Shown: piece after piece, positions 1-12,440 of the stretch | How the letters are laid out: the number at the start of each line of letters is the position of its first letter | How positions within the stretch are numbered: position 1 is the first letter of the stretch | Source: Dama dama | Lineage: Eukaryota; Chordata; Mammalia; Artiodactyla; Cervidae | Assembly: GCF_033118175.1 (NCBI RefSeq) | Contig: NW_026870967.1 | Location: 620,001-684,000 of the forward strand | DNA length: 64,000 bases | Reading direction: 5' to 3' | The notes under the pieces: generated by a model | The model's input: only the letters and a program-made list of their open reading frames with translations | The model's database searches: none | Told to the model about the DNA's origin: nothing | Made by a program: the position numbers and the translations under genes

Positions 1-108
1 ACCCCCGGAGGCCAGGAAGGTCTGGGCAAGGCTGGCCAGGGGCAGGGGCCCTGCTGGGTCCTGCCCCTGGCCTGTGGGGCCTCTGAGCACAACCGGCCCT
101 CTCCCACT
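1..108 (+). repeat. 5'-truncated 682-bp satellite unit (window edge)
   Basis: This is the last part of a spacer. It enters the window at the conserved ACCCCCGGAGGCCAGGAAGG segment and runs to the module boundary at 109. It carries the 13-bp-arm inverted repeat (arms 34-46 and 60-72). The truncation is caused by the window edge and is not a biological break. The array therefore extends upstream. Confidence 0.95.
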
Positions 109-1525
109 GGAAGACCTCCCCGGCTGCCTCCAAAGTCCTGTTTGCAAACACTCCCGCCCGCTGTTCACGCCAGGTTCGCACAATGCTCCCAAGCCCGGGA
201 GAAAAGCGCTTCGGGGTGGTGCTCTCTCCGGGCCCTTGCCCCTGAGCCTGGGGGCAAGGCAGGGGGAACACACTCCCAGGCCAAGGCAGAACCACATGCC
301 CACGTCTGTTCCTGTCCCCTGCACTGCCAGAGAACTTGGGGGAGCCAGAGTCTGTCAGGCAGCTGCTGGGTTGGCCGCCTGTGTGGGAAGGTGCAGAGCC
401 GCCCTAGGGGCAAGTTGGGCCTCTTGCTCTCCCTGCTGCCCTGAGGCTGCTGGGCCAAAGACGTCTTGGGCATCCAGCCCCTTACTGGTCCCTTCCCTCT
501 GACGAGGCCCTCTGAGCTCCAGCACCTTGCAGTGTGGACACAACCCCTGCCAGCAACCTCCTCTCCAAGGAGGCCTCAACCGAGGCCTAGGCCCAGGGGA
601 AAGGCACCAGCGGGGATGAGCCAGGGGAGGCGCCCGAGCATGTCTGGACCCAGTCCCCACAGCCTGCCCCTTGGTGGGGCAGTACCCCCGGAGGCCAGGA
701 AGGTCTGGGCAAGGCTGCCAGGGGCACGGACACTGCTGGGTCCTGCCCCTGGCCTGTGGGGCGTCTGAGCACAACCGGCACTCTCCCGCTGAAAGACCTC
801 CCCGTCTGCCTCCAAAGGACGGTTTGCAAGCACTCCCACCCGCTGTTCCCGCCAGGCACGCACAATGCTCCCAAGCCCGGGAGAAAAGCGCTTTGGGGTG
901 GTGCTCTCTCCGGGCCCTTGCCCCTGAGCCTGGGGGCCAGGCAGGGGGAAAACACTCCCAGGCCAAGGCAGAACGACATGCACACGTCTGTTCCTGCCCC
1001 CTGCACCGGCAGAGAGCTCGGGGGAGCCAGAGACTGCCAGGCTGCTGCTGGGCTGGCTGCCTGTGTGGGACGGGGCAGAGCCAACCTAGGGGCAAGTTGG
1101 GCCTCTTGCTCTCCCTCCTGCCCTGAGGCTGCTGGGTCAAAGAGGTCTTGGGCATCCAGCCCTTTGCTGGTCCCTTCCCTCTGACGAGTCCCTCTGAGCT
1201 CCAGCACCTTGCAGTGTGGAGACAGCCCCTGCCAGCAACCTCCTCTCCAAAGAGGCCTAAACCGAGGCCTAGGCCCAGGGGAAAGGCACCAGCAGGGATG
1301 ATCTTGGGGAGGCGCACGGACATGTCTGGACCCAGTCGCCGCAGCCTGCCCCTTGGTGGGGCAGTACCCCCGGAGGCCAGGAAGTTCTGGGCAAGGCTGG
1401 CCAGGGGCAGGGGCCCTGCTGGGTCCTGCCCCTGGCCTGTGGGGCCTCTGAGCACAACCGGCCCTCTCCCACTGGAAGACCTCCCCGGCTGCCTCCAAAG
1501 TCCTGTTTGCAAACACTCCCGCCCG
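1..1525 (+). repeat. Higher-order block, copy 1 of a 16-unit-spaced pair
   Basis: This stretch matches 10915-12440 at a constant offset of 10914 bp (16 units). Shared rare variants include the CAAAGTCCTGTTTGCAAACA module, the CAGGTTCGCAC change, AAGACGTCTTGG, GTGTGGACACAACCCC and the GGCGTCTGAGC form. The match ends near 1525, where the distant copy switches to the TTCTTGCCAGG module variant. Parts of it also resemble 3412-4180 at 5 units. Confidence 0.75.
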
Positions 1526-1830
1526 CTGTTCACGCCAGGCTCGCACAATGCTCCCAAGCCCGGGAGAAAAGCGCTTTGGAGTGATGCTCTCACCGGGCCC
1601 TTGCCCCTGAGCCTGGGGGCAAGGCAGGGGGAACACACTACCAGGCCAAGGCAGAACCACATGCCCACGTCTGTTCCTGTCCCCTGCACCGGCAGAGAGC
1701 TTGGGGGAGCCAGAGTCTGTCAGGCAGCTGCTGGGTTTGCCGCCTGTGTGGGAAGGGGCAGAGCCGACCTAGGGGCAAGTTGGGCCTCTTGCTCTCCCTG
1801 CTGCCCTGAGGCTGCTGGGCCAAAGAGGTC

Positions 1831-3960
1831 TTGGGCATCCAGCCCCTTGCTGGTCCCTTCCCTCTGACGAGGCCCTCTGAGCTCCAGCACCTTGCAGTGT
1901 GGAGACAGCCCCTGCCAGCAACCTCCTCTCCAAGGAGGCCTCAACCGAGGCCTAGGCCCAGGGGAAAGGCACCAGCGGGGATGAGACTGGGGAGGCGCCC
2001 GGGCATGTCTGGACCCAGTCCCCGCAGCCTGCCCCTTGGTGAGGCAGTACCCCCGGAGGCCAGGAAGGTCTGGGCAAGGCTGGCCAGGGGCAGGCGCCCT
2101 GCTGGGTCCTGCCCATGGCCTCTGGGGCCTCTGAGCACAACCGGCCCTCTCCCACTGGAAGACCTCCCCGGCTGCCTCTAAAGGCCGGTTTGCAACACTC
2201 CCGCCCGCTGTTCTTGCCAGCCACGCACAATGCACCCAAGCCCGGGAGAAAAGCACTTCGGGGTGTTGCTCTCTCCGGGCCCTTGCCCCTGAGCCTGGGG
2301 GCCAGGCAGTGGGTCCACACTCCCAGACCAAGGCAGAACCACATGCACACGTCTGTTCCTGACCCCTGCACCGGCAGAGAGCTCGGGGGAGCCAGAGTCT
2401 TTCAGGCAGCTGCTGGGCTGGCCGCCTGTGTGGGAAGGGGCAGAGCCGACCTAGGGGCAAGTTGGGCCTCTTGCTCTCCCTGCTGACCTGAGGCTGCTGG
2501 GCCAAAGAGGTCTTGGGCATCCAGCCCCTTGCTGGTCACTTCCCGCTGACGAGGCCCTCTGAGCTCCAGCACCTTGCAGTGTGGAGACAGCCCCTGCCAG
2601 CAACCTCCTCTCCAAGGAGGCCTCAACCGAGGCCTAGGCCCAGGGGAAAGGCACCAGGGGGATGAGCCTGGGGAGGCGCCCGGCCATGTCTGGACCCAGT
2701 CCCCGCAGCCTGTCCCTTGGTGGGGCTGTACCCCCGGAGGCCAGGAAGGTCTGGGCAAGGCTGCCAGGGGCAGGGACACTGCTGGGTCCTGCCCCTGGCC
2801 TGTGGGGCCTCTGAGCACAACCGGAACTCTCCCGCTGGAAGACCTCCCCGTCTGCCTCCAAAGGCCGGTTTGCAAGCACTCCAGCCCGCTGTTCCCGCCA
2901 GTCCCGCACAATGCTCCCAAGCCCGGGAGAAAAGCGCTTCGGGCTGGTGCTCTCTCCGGGCCCTTGCCCCTGAGCCTGGGGGCCAGGCAGGGAGAACACA
3001 CTCCCAGGCCAAGGCAGAACGACATGCACACGTCTGTTCCTGCCCCCTACACCGGCAGAGAGCTCGGGGGAGCCAGAGACTGCCAGGCTGCTGCTGGGCT
3101 GGCTGCCTGTGTGGGGCGGGGCAGAGCCGACCTAGGGGCAAGTTGGGCCTCTTGCTCTCCCTGCTGCCCTGAGGCTGCTGGGTCAAAGAGGTCTTGGGAA
3201 TCCAGCCCTTGGCTGGTCCCTTCCCTCTGACGAGGCCCTCTGAGCTCCAGCACCTTGCAGTGTGGAGACAGCCCCTGCCAGCAACCTCCTCTCCAAAGAG
3301 GCCTCAACCGAGGCCTACGCCCAGGGGAAAGGCACCAGCGGGGATGATCCTGGGGAGCCGCACGGACATGTCTGGACCCAGTCCCCACAGCCTGCCCCTT
3401 GGTGGGGCAGTACCCCCGGAGGCCAGGAAGGTCTGCGCAAGGCTGGCCAGGGGCAGGGGCCGTGCTGGGTCCTGCCCCTGGCCTGTGGGGCCTCTGAGCA
3501 CAACCGGCCCTCTCCCACTGGAAGACCTCCCCGGCTGCCTCCAAAGTCCTGTTTGCAAACACTCCCGCCCGCTGTTCACGCCAGGCTCGCACAATGCTCC
3601 CAAGCCCGGGAGAAAAGCGCTTCGGGGTGGTGCTCTCTCCGGGCCCTTGCCCCTGAGCCTGGGGGCAAGGCAGGGGGAACACACTCCCAGGCCAAGGCAG
3701 AACCACATGCACACGTCTGTTCCTGTCCCCTGCACTGCCAGAGAACTTGGGGGAGCCAGAGTCTGTCAGGCAGCTGCTGGGTTGGCCGCCTGTGTGGGAA
3801 GGGGCAGAGCCGCGCTAGGGGCAAGTTGGGCCTCTTGCTCTCCCTGCTGCCCTGAGGCTGCTGGGCCAAAGACGTCTTGGGCATCCAGCCCCTTACTGGT
3901 CTCTTCCCTCTGACGAGGCCCTCTGAGCTCCAGCACCTTGCAGTGTGGACACAGCCCCTG
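1831..3960 (+). repeat. Higher-order block, copy 1 of an 11-unit-spaced pair
   Basis: This stretch matches 9334-11463 at an offset of 7503 bp. Diagnostic shared variants are CTGCCCATGGCCTCTGGGG, TTTGCAACACTCCC, TTCTTGCCAG, CTGCTGACCTGAGG, CACTTCCCGCTGACG, CTTGGGAATCCAG and CTCCAAAGAGGCCTC in the same order. No tandem repetition at that exact period follows directly, so the array reflects many overlapping exchanges and not one simple higher-order repeat. Confidence 0.7.
3113..3122 (+). promoter_or_regulatory. Possible GC box (variant of the unit)
   Basis: GGGGCGGGGC, the consensus Sp1/KLF GC box, arises here because the common GGGACGGGGC or GGAAGGGGC of this spacer position has mutated. It is found in only a minority of units. 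Nothing nearby shows that transcription starts here, so this is only a sequence match. Confidence 0.2.
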
Positions 3961-6900
3961 CCAGCAACCTCCTCTCCAAGGAGGCCTCAACCGAGGCCTA
4001 GGCCCAGGGGAAAGGCACCAGCGGGGATGAGCCAGGGGAGGCGCCCGGGCATGTCTGGACCCAGTCCCCGCAGCCTGCCCCTTGGTGGGGCAGTACCCCC
4101 GGAGGCCAGGAAGGTCTGGGCAAGGCTGCCAGGGGCAGGGACACTGCTGGGTCCTGCCCCTGGCCTGTGGGGCGTCTGAGCACAACCGGCACTCTCCCGC
4201 TGAAAGACCTCCCCATCTGCCTCCAAAGGACGGTTTGCAAGCACTCCGGCCCGCTGTTCCCACCATGCCCGCACAATGCTCCCAAGCCCGGGAGAAAAGC
4301 GCTTCGGGGTGGTGCTCTCTCCGGGCCCTTGCCCCTGAGCCTGGGGGCCAGGCAGGGGGAACACACTCCCAGGCCAAGGCAGAACGACATGCACACGTCT
4401 GTTCCTGCCCCCTACACCGGCAGAGAGCTCGGGGGAGCCAGAGACTGCCAAGCTGCTGCTGGGCTGGCTGCCTGTGTGGGACGGGGCAGAGCCAACCTAG
4501 GGGCAAGTTGGGCCTCTTGCTCTCCCTGCTGCCCTGAGGCTGCTGGGTCAAAGAGGTCTTGGGCATCCAGCCCTTTGCTGGTCCCTTCCCTCTGACGAGG
4601 CCCTCTGAGCTCCAGCACCTTGCAGTGTGGAGACAGCCCCTGCCAGCAACCTCCTCTCCAAGGAGGCCTCAACCGAGGCCTAGGCCCAGGGGAAAGGCAC
4701 CAGCGGGGATGAGCCAGGGGAGGCGCCCGAGCATGTCTGGACCCAGTCCCCGCAGCCTGCCCCTTGGTGGGGCAGTACCCCCGGAGGCCAGGAAGGTCTG
4801 GGCAAGGCTGGCCAGGGGCACGGGCCCTGCTGCGTCCTGACCCTAGCCTGTGGGGCCTCTGAGCACAACCGTCCCTCTCCCACTGGAAGACCTTCCCGTC
4901 TGCCTCCAAAGGCCGGTTTGCAAGCGCTCCCTCCCACTGTTCCCAGCAGGCGTGCACAATGCTCCCAAGCCCGGGAGAAAAGCGCTTCAGGGTGGTGCTC
5001 TCTCCGGGCCCTTGCCCCTGAGCCTGGGGGCAAGGCAGGGTGTCCACACTGCCAGGCCAAGGCAGAACCACATGCACACGTCTGATCTGCCCCCTGCACC
5101 TACAGAGAGCTCGGCAGAGCCAGAGTCTGTCAGGCAACTGCTGGGCTGGCCGCCTGTGTGGGAAGGGGCAGAACCGACCTAGGGACAAGTTGGGCCTCTT
5201 GCTCTCCCTGCTGCCCTGAGGCTGCTGGGTCAAAGAGGTCTTGGGCATCCAGCCCCTTGCTGGTCCCTTCCCTCTGACGAGGCCCTCTGCGCTCCAGCAC
5301 CTTGCAATGTGGAGACAGCCCCTGCCAGCAACCTCCTCTGCAACGAGGCCTCAACCGAGGCCTAGGCCCTGGGGAAAGGCACCAGCGGGGATGAGCCTGG
5401 GGAGGCGCCCGGGCATTTCTGGACCCAGTCCCCGCAGCCTGCCCCTTGGTGGGGCTGTACCCCCGGAGGCAGGAAGGTCTGGGCAAGGCTGGCCAGGGGC
5501 AGGGTCCCTGCTGGGTCCTGCCCCTTGCCTGTGGGGCCTCTGAGCACAACCGGCCCTCTCCCACTGGAAGACCTCCCCGGCTGCCTCCAAAGGCCGATTT
5601 GCAAGCACTCCTGCCCACTGTTCCCACCAGGCGCGCACAATGCTCCCAAGCCCGGGAGAAAAGCGCTTCGGGGTGGTGCTCTCTCCGGGCCCTTGCCCCT
5701 GAGCCTGGGGGCCAGGCAGGTGATCCACACTCCCAGGCCAAGGCAGAACCACATGCACACGTCTGTTCCTGCCCCCTGCACCGGCAGAGAGCTCGCGGGA
5801 GCCAGAGTCTGTCAGGAAGCTGCTGGGCTGGCCGCCTGTGTGGGAAGGGGAAGAGCTGACCTAGGGGCAAGTTGGGCCTCTTGCTCTCCCTGCTGCCCTG
5901 AGGCTGCTGGGCCAAAGAGGTCTTGGGCATCCAGCCCCTTGCTGGTCCCTTCCATCTGACGAGGCCCTCTGAGCTCTAGCACCTTGCAGTGTGGAGACAG
6001 CCCCTGCCAGCAACCTCCTCTCCAAGGAGGCCTCAACCGAGGCCTAGTCCCAGGGAAAGGCACCAGCGGGGATGAACCTGGGGAGGCGCCTGGGAATGTC
6101 TGGACCCAGTCCCCGCAGCCTGCCCCTTGGTGGGGCAGTACCCCCGGAGGCCAGACAGGTCTGGGCAAGGCTGGCCAGGGGCAGGGGCCCCGCTGGGTCC
6201 TGCCCCTGGCCTGTGGGGCCTCTGAGCATGACCGGCCCTCTCCCGCTGGACACCTCCCCGACTGCCTCCAAAGGCCGGTTTGCCAACACTCGCGCCCGCT
6301 GTTCCCGCCAGGCACGCACAATGCTCCCAAGCCCGGGAAAAAAGCGCTTTGGGGTGGTGCTCTCTCCGGGCCCTTGCCCCTGAGCCTGGGGGCAAGGCAG
6401 GGGGAACACACTCCCAGTCCAAGGCAGAACCACATGCCCAAGTCTGTTCCTGTCCCCTGCACCGGCAGAGAGCTTGAGGGAGCCAGAGTCTGTCAGGCAG
6501 CTGCTGGGTTGGCCGCCTGTGTGGGAAGGGGCAGAGCCGTCCTAGGGGCAAGTTGGGCCTCTTGCTCTCCCTGCTGCCCTGAGGCTGCTGGGCCAAAGTC
6601 GTCTTGGGCATCCAGCCACTTACTGGTCCCTTCCCTCTGACGAGGCCCTCTGAGCTCCAGCACCTTGCAGTGTGGAGACAGCCCCTGCCAGCAACCTCCT
6701 CTCCAAGGAGGCCTCAACCGAGGCCTAGGCCAAGGGGAAAGGCACCAGCGGGGATGAGCCAGGGGAGGCGCCCGAGCATGTCTGGACCCAGTCCCCGCAG
6801 CCTGCCCCTTGGTGGGGCAGTACCCCCGGAGGCCAGGAAGGTCTGCGCAAGGCTGGCCAGGGGCTGGGGCCCTGCTGGGTCCTGCCCCTGGCCTGTGGGG

Positions 6901-9333
6901 CCTCTGAGCACAACCGGCCCTCTCCCACTGGAAGACCTCCCCGGCTGCCTCCAAAGGCCGGTTTGCAAGCGCTCCCGCCCACTGTTCCCAGCAGGCGCGC
7001 ACAATGCTCTCAAGCCCGGGAGAAAAGCGCTTCGGGGTGGTGCTCTCACCGGGCCCTTGCCCCTGAGCCTGGGGGCAATGCAGGGGGAACACACTCCCAG
7101 GCCAAGGCAGAACCACATGCACACGTCTATTCCTGCCCCCTGCACTGGCAGAGAGCTCAGGGGAGCCAGAGTCTGTCAGGCAGCTGCTGGGCTGGCCGCC
7201 TGTGTGGGAAGGGGCAGAGCCGACCTAGGGGCAAGTTGGGCCTCTTGCTCTCTCTGCTGCCCTGAGGCTGCTGGGCCAAAGAGGTCTTGGGCATCCAGCC
7301 CCTTGCTGGTCCCTTCCCTCTGACGAGGCCCTCTGAGCTCCAGCACCTTGCAGTGTGGAGACAGCCCCTGCCAGCAACCTCCTCTCCAAGGAGGCCTCAA
7401 CCGAGGCCTAAGCCCACGGGAAAGGCACCAGCGGGGATGAGACTGGGGAGGCGCCCGGGCATGTCTGGACCCAGTCCCCGCAGCCTGCCCCTTGGTGGAG
7501 CTGTAACCCCGGAGGCAGGAAGGTCTGGGCAAGGCAGGCCAGGGGCTGGGGCCCTGCTGGGTCCTGCCCCTGGCCTGTGGGGCCTCTGAGCACAACCGGG
7601 CCTCTCCCACTGGAAGACCTCCCCGGCTGCCTCCAAAGGCCGGTTTGCAAGCACTCCCGCCCACTGTTCCCACCAAGCACGAAAAATGCTCCCAAGCCCG
7701 GGAGAAAAGCGCTTCGGGGTGATGCTCTCTCCGGGCCCTTGCCCCTGAGCCTGGGGGCCAGGCATGGGGTCCACACTCCCAGGCCAAGGCAGAACCATAT
7801 GCACACGTCTGTTCCTGACCCCTGCACCGGCAGAGAGCTCGGGGGAGCCAGAATCTGCCAGGCAGCTGCTGGGCTGGCGGCCTGTGTGGGAAGGGGCAGA
7901 GCCGACCTAGGGGCAAGTTGGGCCTCTTGCTCTCCCTGCTGCCCTGAGGCTGCTGGGCCAAAGAGGTCTTGGGCATCCAGCCGCTTTCTGGTCCCTTCCC
8001 TCTGACGAGGCCCTCTGAGCTCCAGCACCTTGCAGTGTGGAGACAGCCCCTGCCAGCAACCTCCTCTCCAAGGAGGCCTCAACCGAGGCCTAGGCCTACG
8101 GGAAAGGCACCAGCGGGGATGAGCCTGGGGAGGCGCCCGGCCATGTCTGGACCCAGTCCCCCCAACCTGCCCCTTGGTGGGGCAGTACCCCCGGAGGCCA
8201 GGAAGGTCTGGGCAAGGCTGCCAGGGGCAGGGACACTGCTGGGTCCTGCCCCTGGCCTGTGGGGCCTCTGAGCACAACCGGCCCTCTCCCACTGGAAGAC
8301 CTACCCGGCTGCCTCCAAAGGCCGGTTTGCAAGCACTCCCGCCCACTGTTCCCACCAGGCGCGCACAATGCTCCCAAGCCCGGGAGAAAAGCGCTTCGGG
8401 CTGGTGCTCTCTCCGGGCCCTTGCCCCTGAGCCTGGGGGCCAGGCAGGGGGAACACACTCCCAGGCCAAGGCAGAACGACATGCACACGTCTGTTCCTGC
8501 CCCCTACACCGGCAGAGAGCTCGGGGGAGCCAGAGACTGCCAGGCTGCTGCTGGGCTGGCTGCCTGTGTGGGACGGGGCAGAGCCGACCTAGGGGCAAGT
8601 TGGGCCTCTTGCTCTCCCTGCTGCCCTGAGGCTGCTGGGCCAAAGAGGTCTTGGGCATCCAGCCCCTTGCTGGTCCCTTCCCTCTGACGAGGCCCTCTGA
8701 GCTCCAGCACCTTGCAGTGTGGAGACAGCCCCTGCCAGCAACCTCCTCTCCAAGGAGGCCTAAACCGAGGCCTAGGCCCAGGGGAAAGGCACCAGCGGGG
8801 ATGAGCCTGGGGAGGCGCCCGGGCATGTCTGGACCCAGTCCCCGCAGCCTGCCCCTTGGTGGGGCAGTACCTCCGGAGGCCAGGAAGGTCTGGGAAAGGC
8901 TGGCCAGGGGCAGGGGACCTGCTGGGTCCTGCCCCTGGCCTGTGGGGCCTCTGAGCACATCCGGCCCTCTCCCGCTTTAAGACCTCCCCGGCTGCCTCCA
9001 AAGGCCGGTTTGCCAACACTCACGCCCACTGTTCCCACCAGGCGCTCACAATGCTCCCAAGCCCGGGAGAAAAGCGCTTCGGGGTGGTGCTCTCACCTGG
9101 CCCTTGCCCCTGAGCCTGGGGGCAATGCAGGGGGAACACACTCCCAGGCCAAGGCAGAACCACATGCACAGGTCTGTTCCTGCCCCCTGCACCGGCAGAG
9201 AGCTCAGGGGAGCCAGAGTCTGTCAGGCAGCTGCTGGGCTGGCCGCCTGTGTGGGAAGGGGCAGAGCCGACCTAGGGGCAAGTTGGGCCTCTTGCTCTCC
9301 CTGCTGCCCTGAGGCTGCTGGGCCAAAGAGGTC

Positions 9334-11463
9334 TTGGGCATCCAGCCCCTTGCTGGTCCCTTCCCTCTGACGAGGCCCTCTGAGCTCCAGCACCTTGCAG
9401 TGTGGAGACAGCCCCTGCCAGCAACCTCCTCTCCAAGGAGGCCTCAACCGAGGCCTAAGCCCAGGGGAAAGGCACCAGCGGGGATGAGACTGGGGAGGCG
9501 CCCAGGCATGACTGGACCCAGTCCCCGCAGCCTGCCCCTTGGTGGGGCTGTACCCCCGGAGGCCAGGAAGGTCTGGGCAAGGCTGGCCAGGGGCAGGGGC
9601 CCTGCTGGGTCCTGCCCATGGCCTCTGGGGCCTCTGAGCACAACCGGCCCTCTCCCACTCGAAGACCTCCCCGGCTGCCTCCAAAGGCCGGTTTGCAACA
9701 CTCCCGCCCGCTGTTCTTGCCAGGCACGCACAATGCTCCCAAGCCCGGGAGAAAAGCACTTCGGGGTGTTGCTCTCTCCGGGCCCTTGCCCCTGAGCCTG
9801 GGGGCCAGGCAGTGGGCCCACACTCCCAGACCAAGGCAGAACCACATGCACACGTCTGTTCCTGACCCCTGCACCGGCAGAGAGCTCGGGGGAGCCAGAG
9901 TCTGTCAGGCAGCTGCTGGGCTGGCCGCCTGTGTGGGAAGGGGCAGAGCCGACCTAGGGGCAAGTTGGGCCTCTTGCTCTCCCTGCTGACCTGAGGCTGC
10001 TGGGCCAAAGAGGTCTTGGGCATCCAGCCCCTTGCTGGTCACTTCCCGCTGACGAGGCCCTCTGAGCTCCAGCACCTTGCAGTGTGGAGACAGCCCCTGC
10101 CAGCAACCTCCTCTCCAAGGAGGCCTCAACCGAGGCCTAGGCCCAGGGGAAAGTCACCAGCGGGGATGAGCCTGGGGAGGCGCCCGGCCATGTCTGGACC
10201 CAGTCCCCGCAGCCTGCCCCTTGGTGGGGCTGTACCCCCGGAGGCCAGGAAGGTCTGGGCAAGGCTGCCAGGGGCAGGGACACTGCTGGGTCCTGCCCCT
10301 GGCCTGTGGGGCCTCTGAGCACAACCGGCACTCTCCCGCTGGAAGACCTCCCCGTCTGCCTCCAAAGGCCGGTTTGCAAGCACTCCACCCGCTGTTCCCG
10401 CCAGGCCCGCAAAATGCTCCCAAGCCCGGGAGAAAAGCGCTTCGGGCTGGTGCTCTCTCCGGGCCCTTGCCCCTGAGCCTGGGGGCCAGGCAGGGGGAAA
10501 ACACTCCCAGGCCAAGGCAGAACGACATGCACACGTCTGGTCCTGCCCCCTACACCGGCAGAGAGCTCGGGGGAGCCAGAGACTGCCAGGCTGCTGCTGG
10601 GCTGGCTGCCTGTTTGGGGCGGGGCAGAGCCGACCTAGGGGCAAGTTGGGCCTCTTGCTCTCCCTGCTGCCCTGAGGCTGCTGGGTCAAAGAGGTCTTGG
10701 GAATCCAGCCCTTTGCTGGTCCCTTCCCTCTGACGAGGCCCTCTGAGCTCCAGCACCTTGCAGTGTGGAAACAGCCCCTGCCAACAACCTCTTCTCCAAA
10801 GAGGCCTCAACCGAGGCCTACGCCCAGGGGAAAGGCACCAGCGGGGATGATCCTGGGGAGGCGCACGGACATGTCTGGACCCAGTCCCCACAGCCTTCCC
10901 CTTGGTGGGGCAGTACCCCCGGAGGCCAGGAAGGTCTGGGCAAGGCTGGCCAGGGGCAGGGGCCCTGCTGGGTCCTGCCCCTGGCCTGTGGGGCCTCTGA
11001 GCACAACCGGCCCTCTCCCACTGGAAGACCTCCCCGGCTGCCTCCAAAGTCCTGTTTGCAAACACTCCCGCCCGCTGTTCACGCCAGGTTCGCACAATGC
11101 TCCCAAGCCCGGGAGAAAAGCGCTTCGGGGTGGTGCTCTCTCCGGGCCCTTGCCCCTGAGCCTGGGGGCCAGGCAGGGGGAACACACTCCCAGGCCAAGG
11201 CAGAACCACATGCCCACGTATGTTCCTGTCCCCTGCACTGCCAGAGAACTTGGGGGAGCCAGAGTCTGCCAGGCAGCTGCTGGGTTGGCCGCCTGTGTGG
11301 GAAGGTGCAGAGCCGCCCTAGGGGCAAGTTGGGCCTCTTGCTCTCCCTGCTGCCCTGAGGCTGCTGGGCCAAAGACGTCTTGGGCATCCAGCCCCTTACT
11401 GGTCCCTTCCCTCTGACGAGGCCCTCTGAGCTCCAGCACCTTGCAGTGTGGACACAACCCCTG
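9334..11463 (+). repeat. Higher-order block, copy 2 of an 11-unit-spaced pair
   Basis: This is the partner of 1831-3960 and carries the same ordered set of rare variants. Its distal part overlaps the block that pairs with position 1, so 1, 3412 and 10915 form a three-way related set. Confidence 0.7.
10616..10625 (+). promoter_or_regulatory. Possible GC box (variant of the unit)
   Basis: This is the same GGGGCGGGGC variant as at 3113, and the two lie in units that belong to one higher-order block pair (offset 7503). It was inherited by block duplication. It is a motif match only. Confidence 0.2.
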
Positions 11464-12440
11464 CCAGCAACCTCCTCTCCAAGGAGGCCTCAACCGAGGC
11501 CTAGGCCCAGGGGAAAGGCACCAGCGGGGATGAGCCAGGGGAGGCGCCCGAGCATGTCTGGACCCAGTCCCCGCAGCCTGCCCCTTGGTGGGGCAGTACC
11601 CCCGGAGGCCAGGAAGGTCTGGGCAAGGCTGCCAGGGGCAGGGACACTGCTGGGTCCTGCCCATGGCCTGTGGGGCGTCTGAGCACAACCGGCACTCTCC
11701 CGCTGAAAGACCTCCCCGGCTGCCTCCAAAGGCCGGTTTGCAAGCACTCCCACCCGCTGTTCCCGCCAGGCACGCACAATGCTCCCAAGCCCGGGAGAAA
11801 AGCGCTTCGGGCTGGTGCTCTCTCCGGGCGCTTGCCCCTGAGCCTGGGGGCCAGGCAGGGGGAAAACACTCCCAGGCCAAGGCAGAACGACATGCACAGG
11901 TCTGTTCCTGCCCCCTGCACCGGCAGAGAGCTCGGGGGAGCCAGAGACTGCCAGGCTGCTGCTGGGCTGGCTGCCTGTGTGGGATGGGGCAGAGCCGACC
12001 TAGGGGCAAGTTGGGCCTCTTGCTCTCCCTGCTGCCCTGAGGCTGCTGGGTCAAAGAGGTCTTGGGCATCCAGCCCTTTGCTGGTCCCTTCCCTCTGACG
12101 AGTCCCTCTGAGCTCCAGCACCTTGCAGTGTGGAGACAGCCCCTGCCAGCAACCTCCTCTCCAAAGAGGCCTAAACCTAGGCCTACGCCCAGGGGAAAGG
12201 CACCAGCAGGGATGATCTTGGGGAGGCGCACGGACATGTCTGGACCCAGTCGCCGCAGCCTGCCCGTTGGTGGAGCAGTACCCCCGGAGGCCAGGAAGGT
12301 CTGGGCAAGGCTGGCCAGGGGCAGGGGCCCTGCTGGGTCCTGCCCCTGGCCTGTGGGGCCTCTGAGCACAACCGGCCCTCTCCCACTGGAAGACCTCCCC
12401 GGCTGCCTCCAAAGTCCTGTTTGCAAACACTCCCGCCCGC
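10915..12440 (+). repeat. Higher-order block, copy 2 of a 16-unit-spaced pair
   Basis: This is the partner of the stretch at 1-1525. It differs by scattered substitutions and ends in the hybrid unit near 12440, whose downstream half belongs to the TTCTTGCCAGG family. That abrupt change of variant family inside a module suggests a crossover or gene-conversion boundary. Confidence 0.72.
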
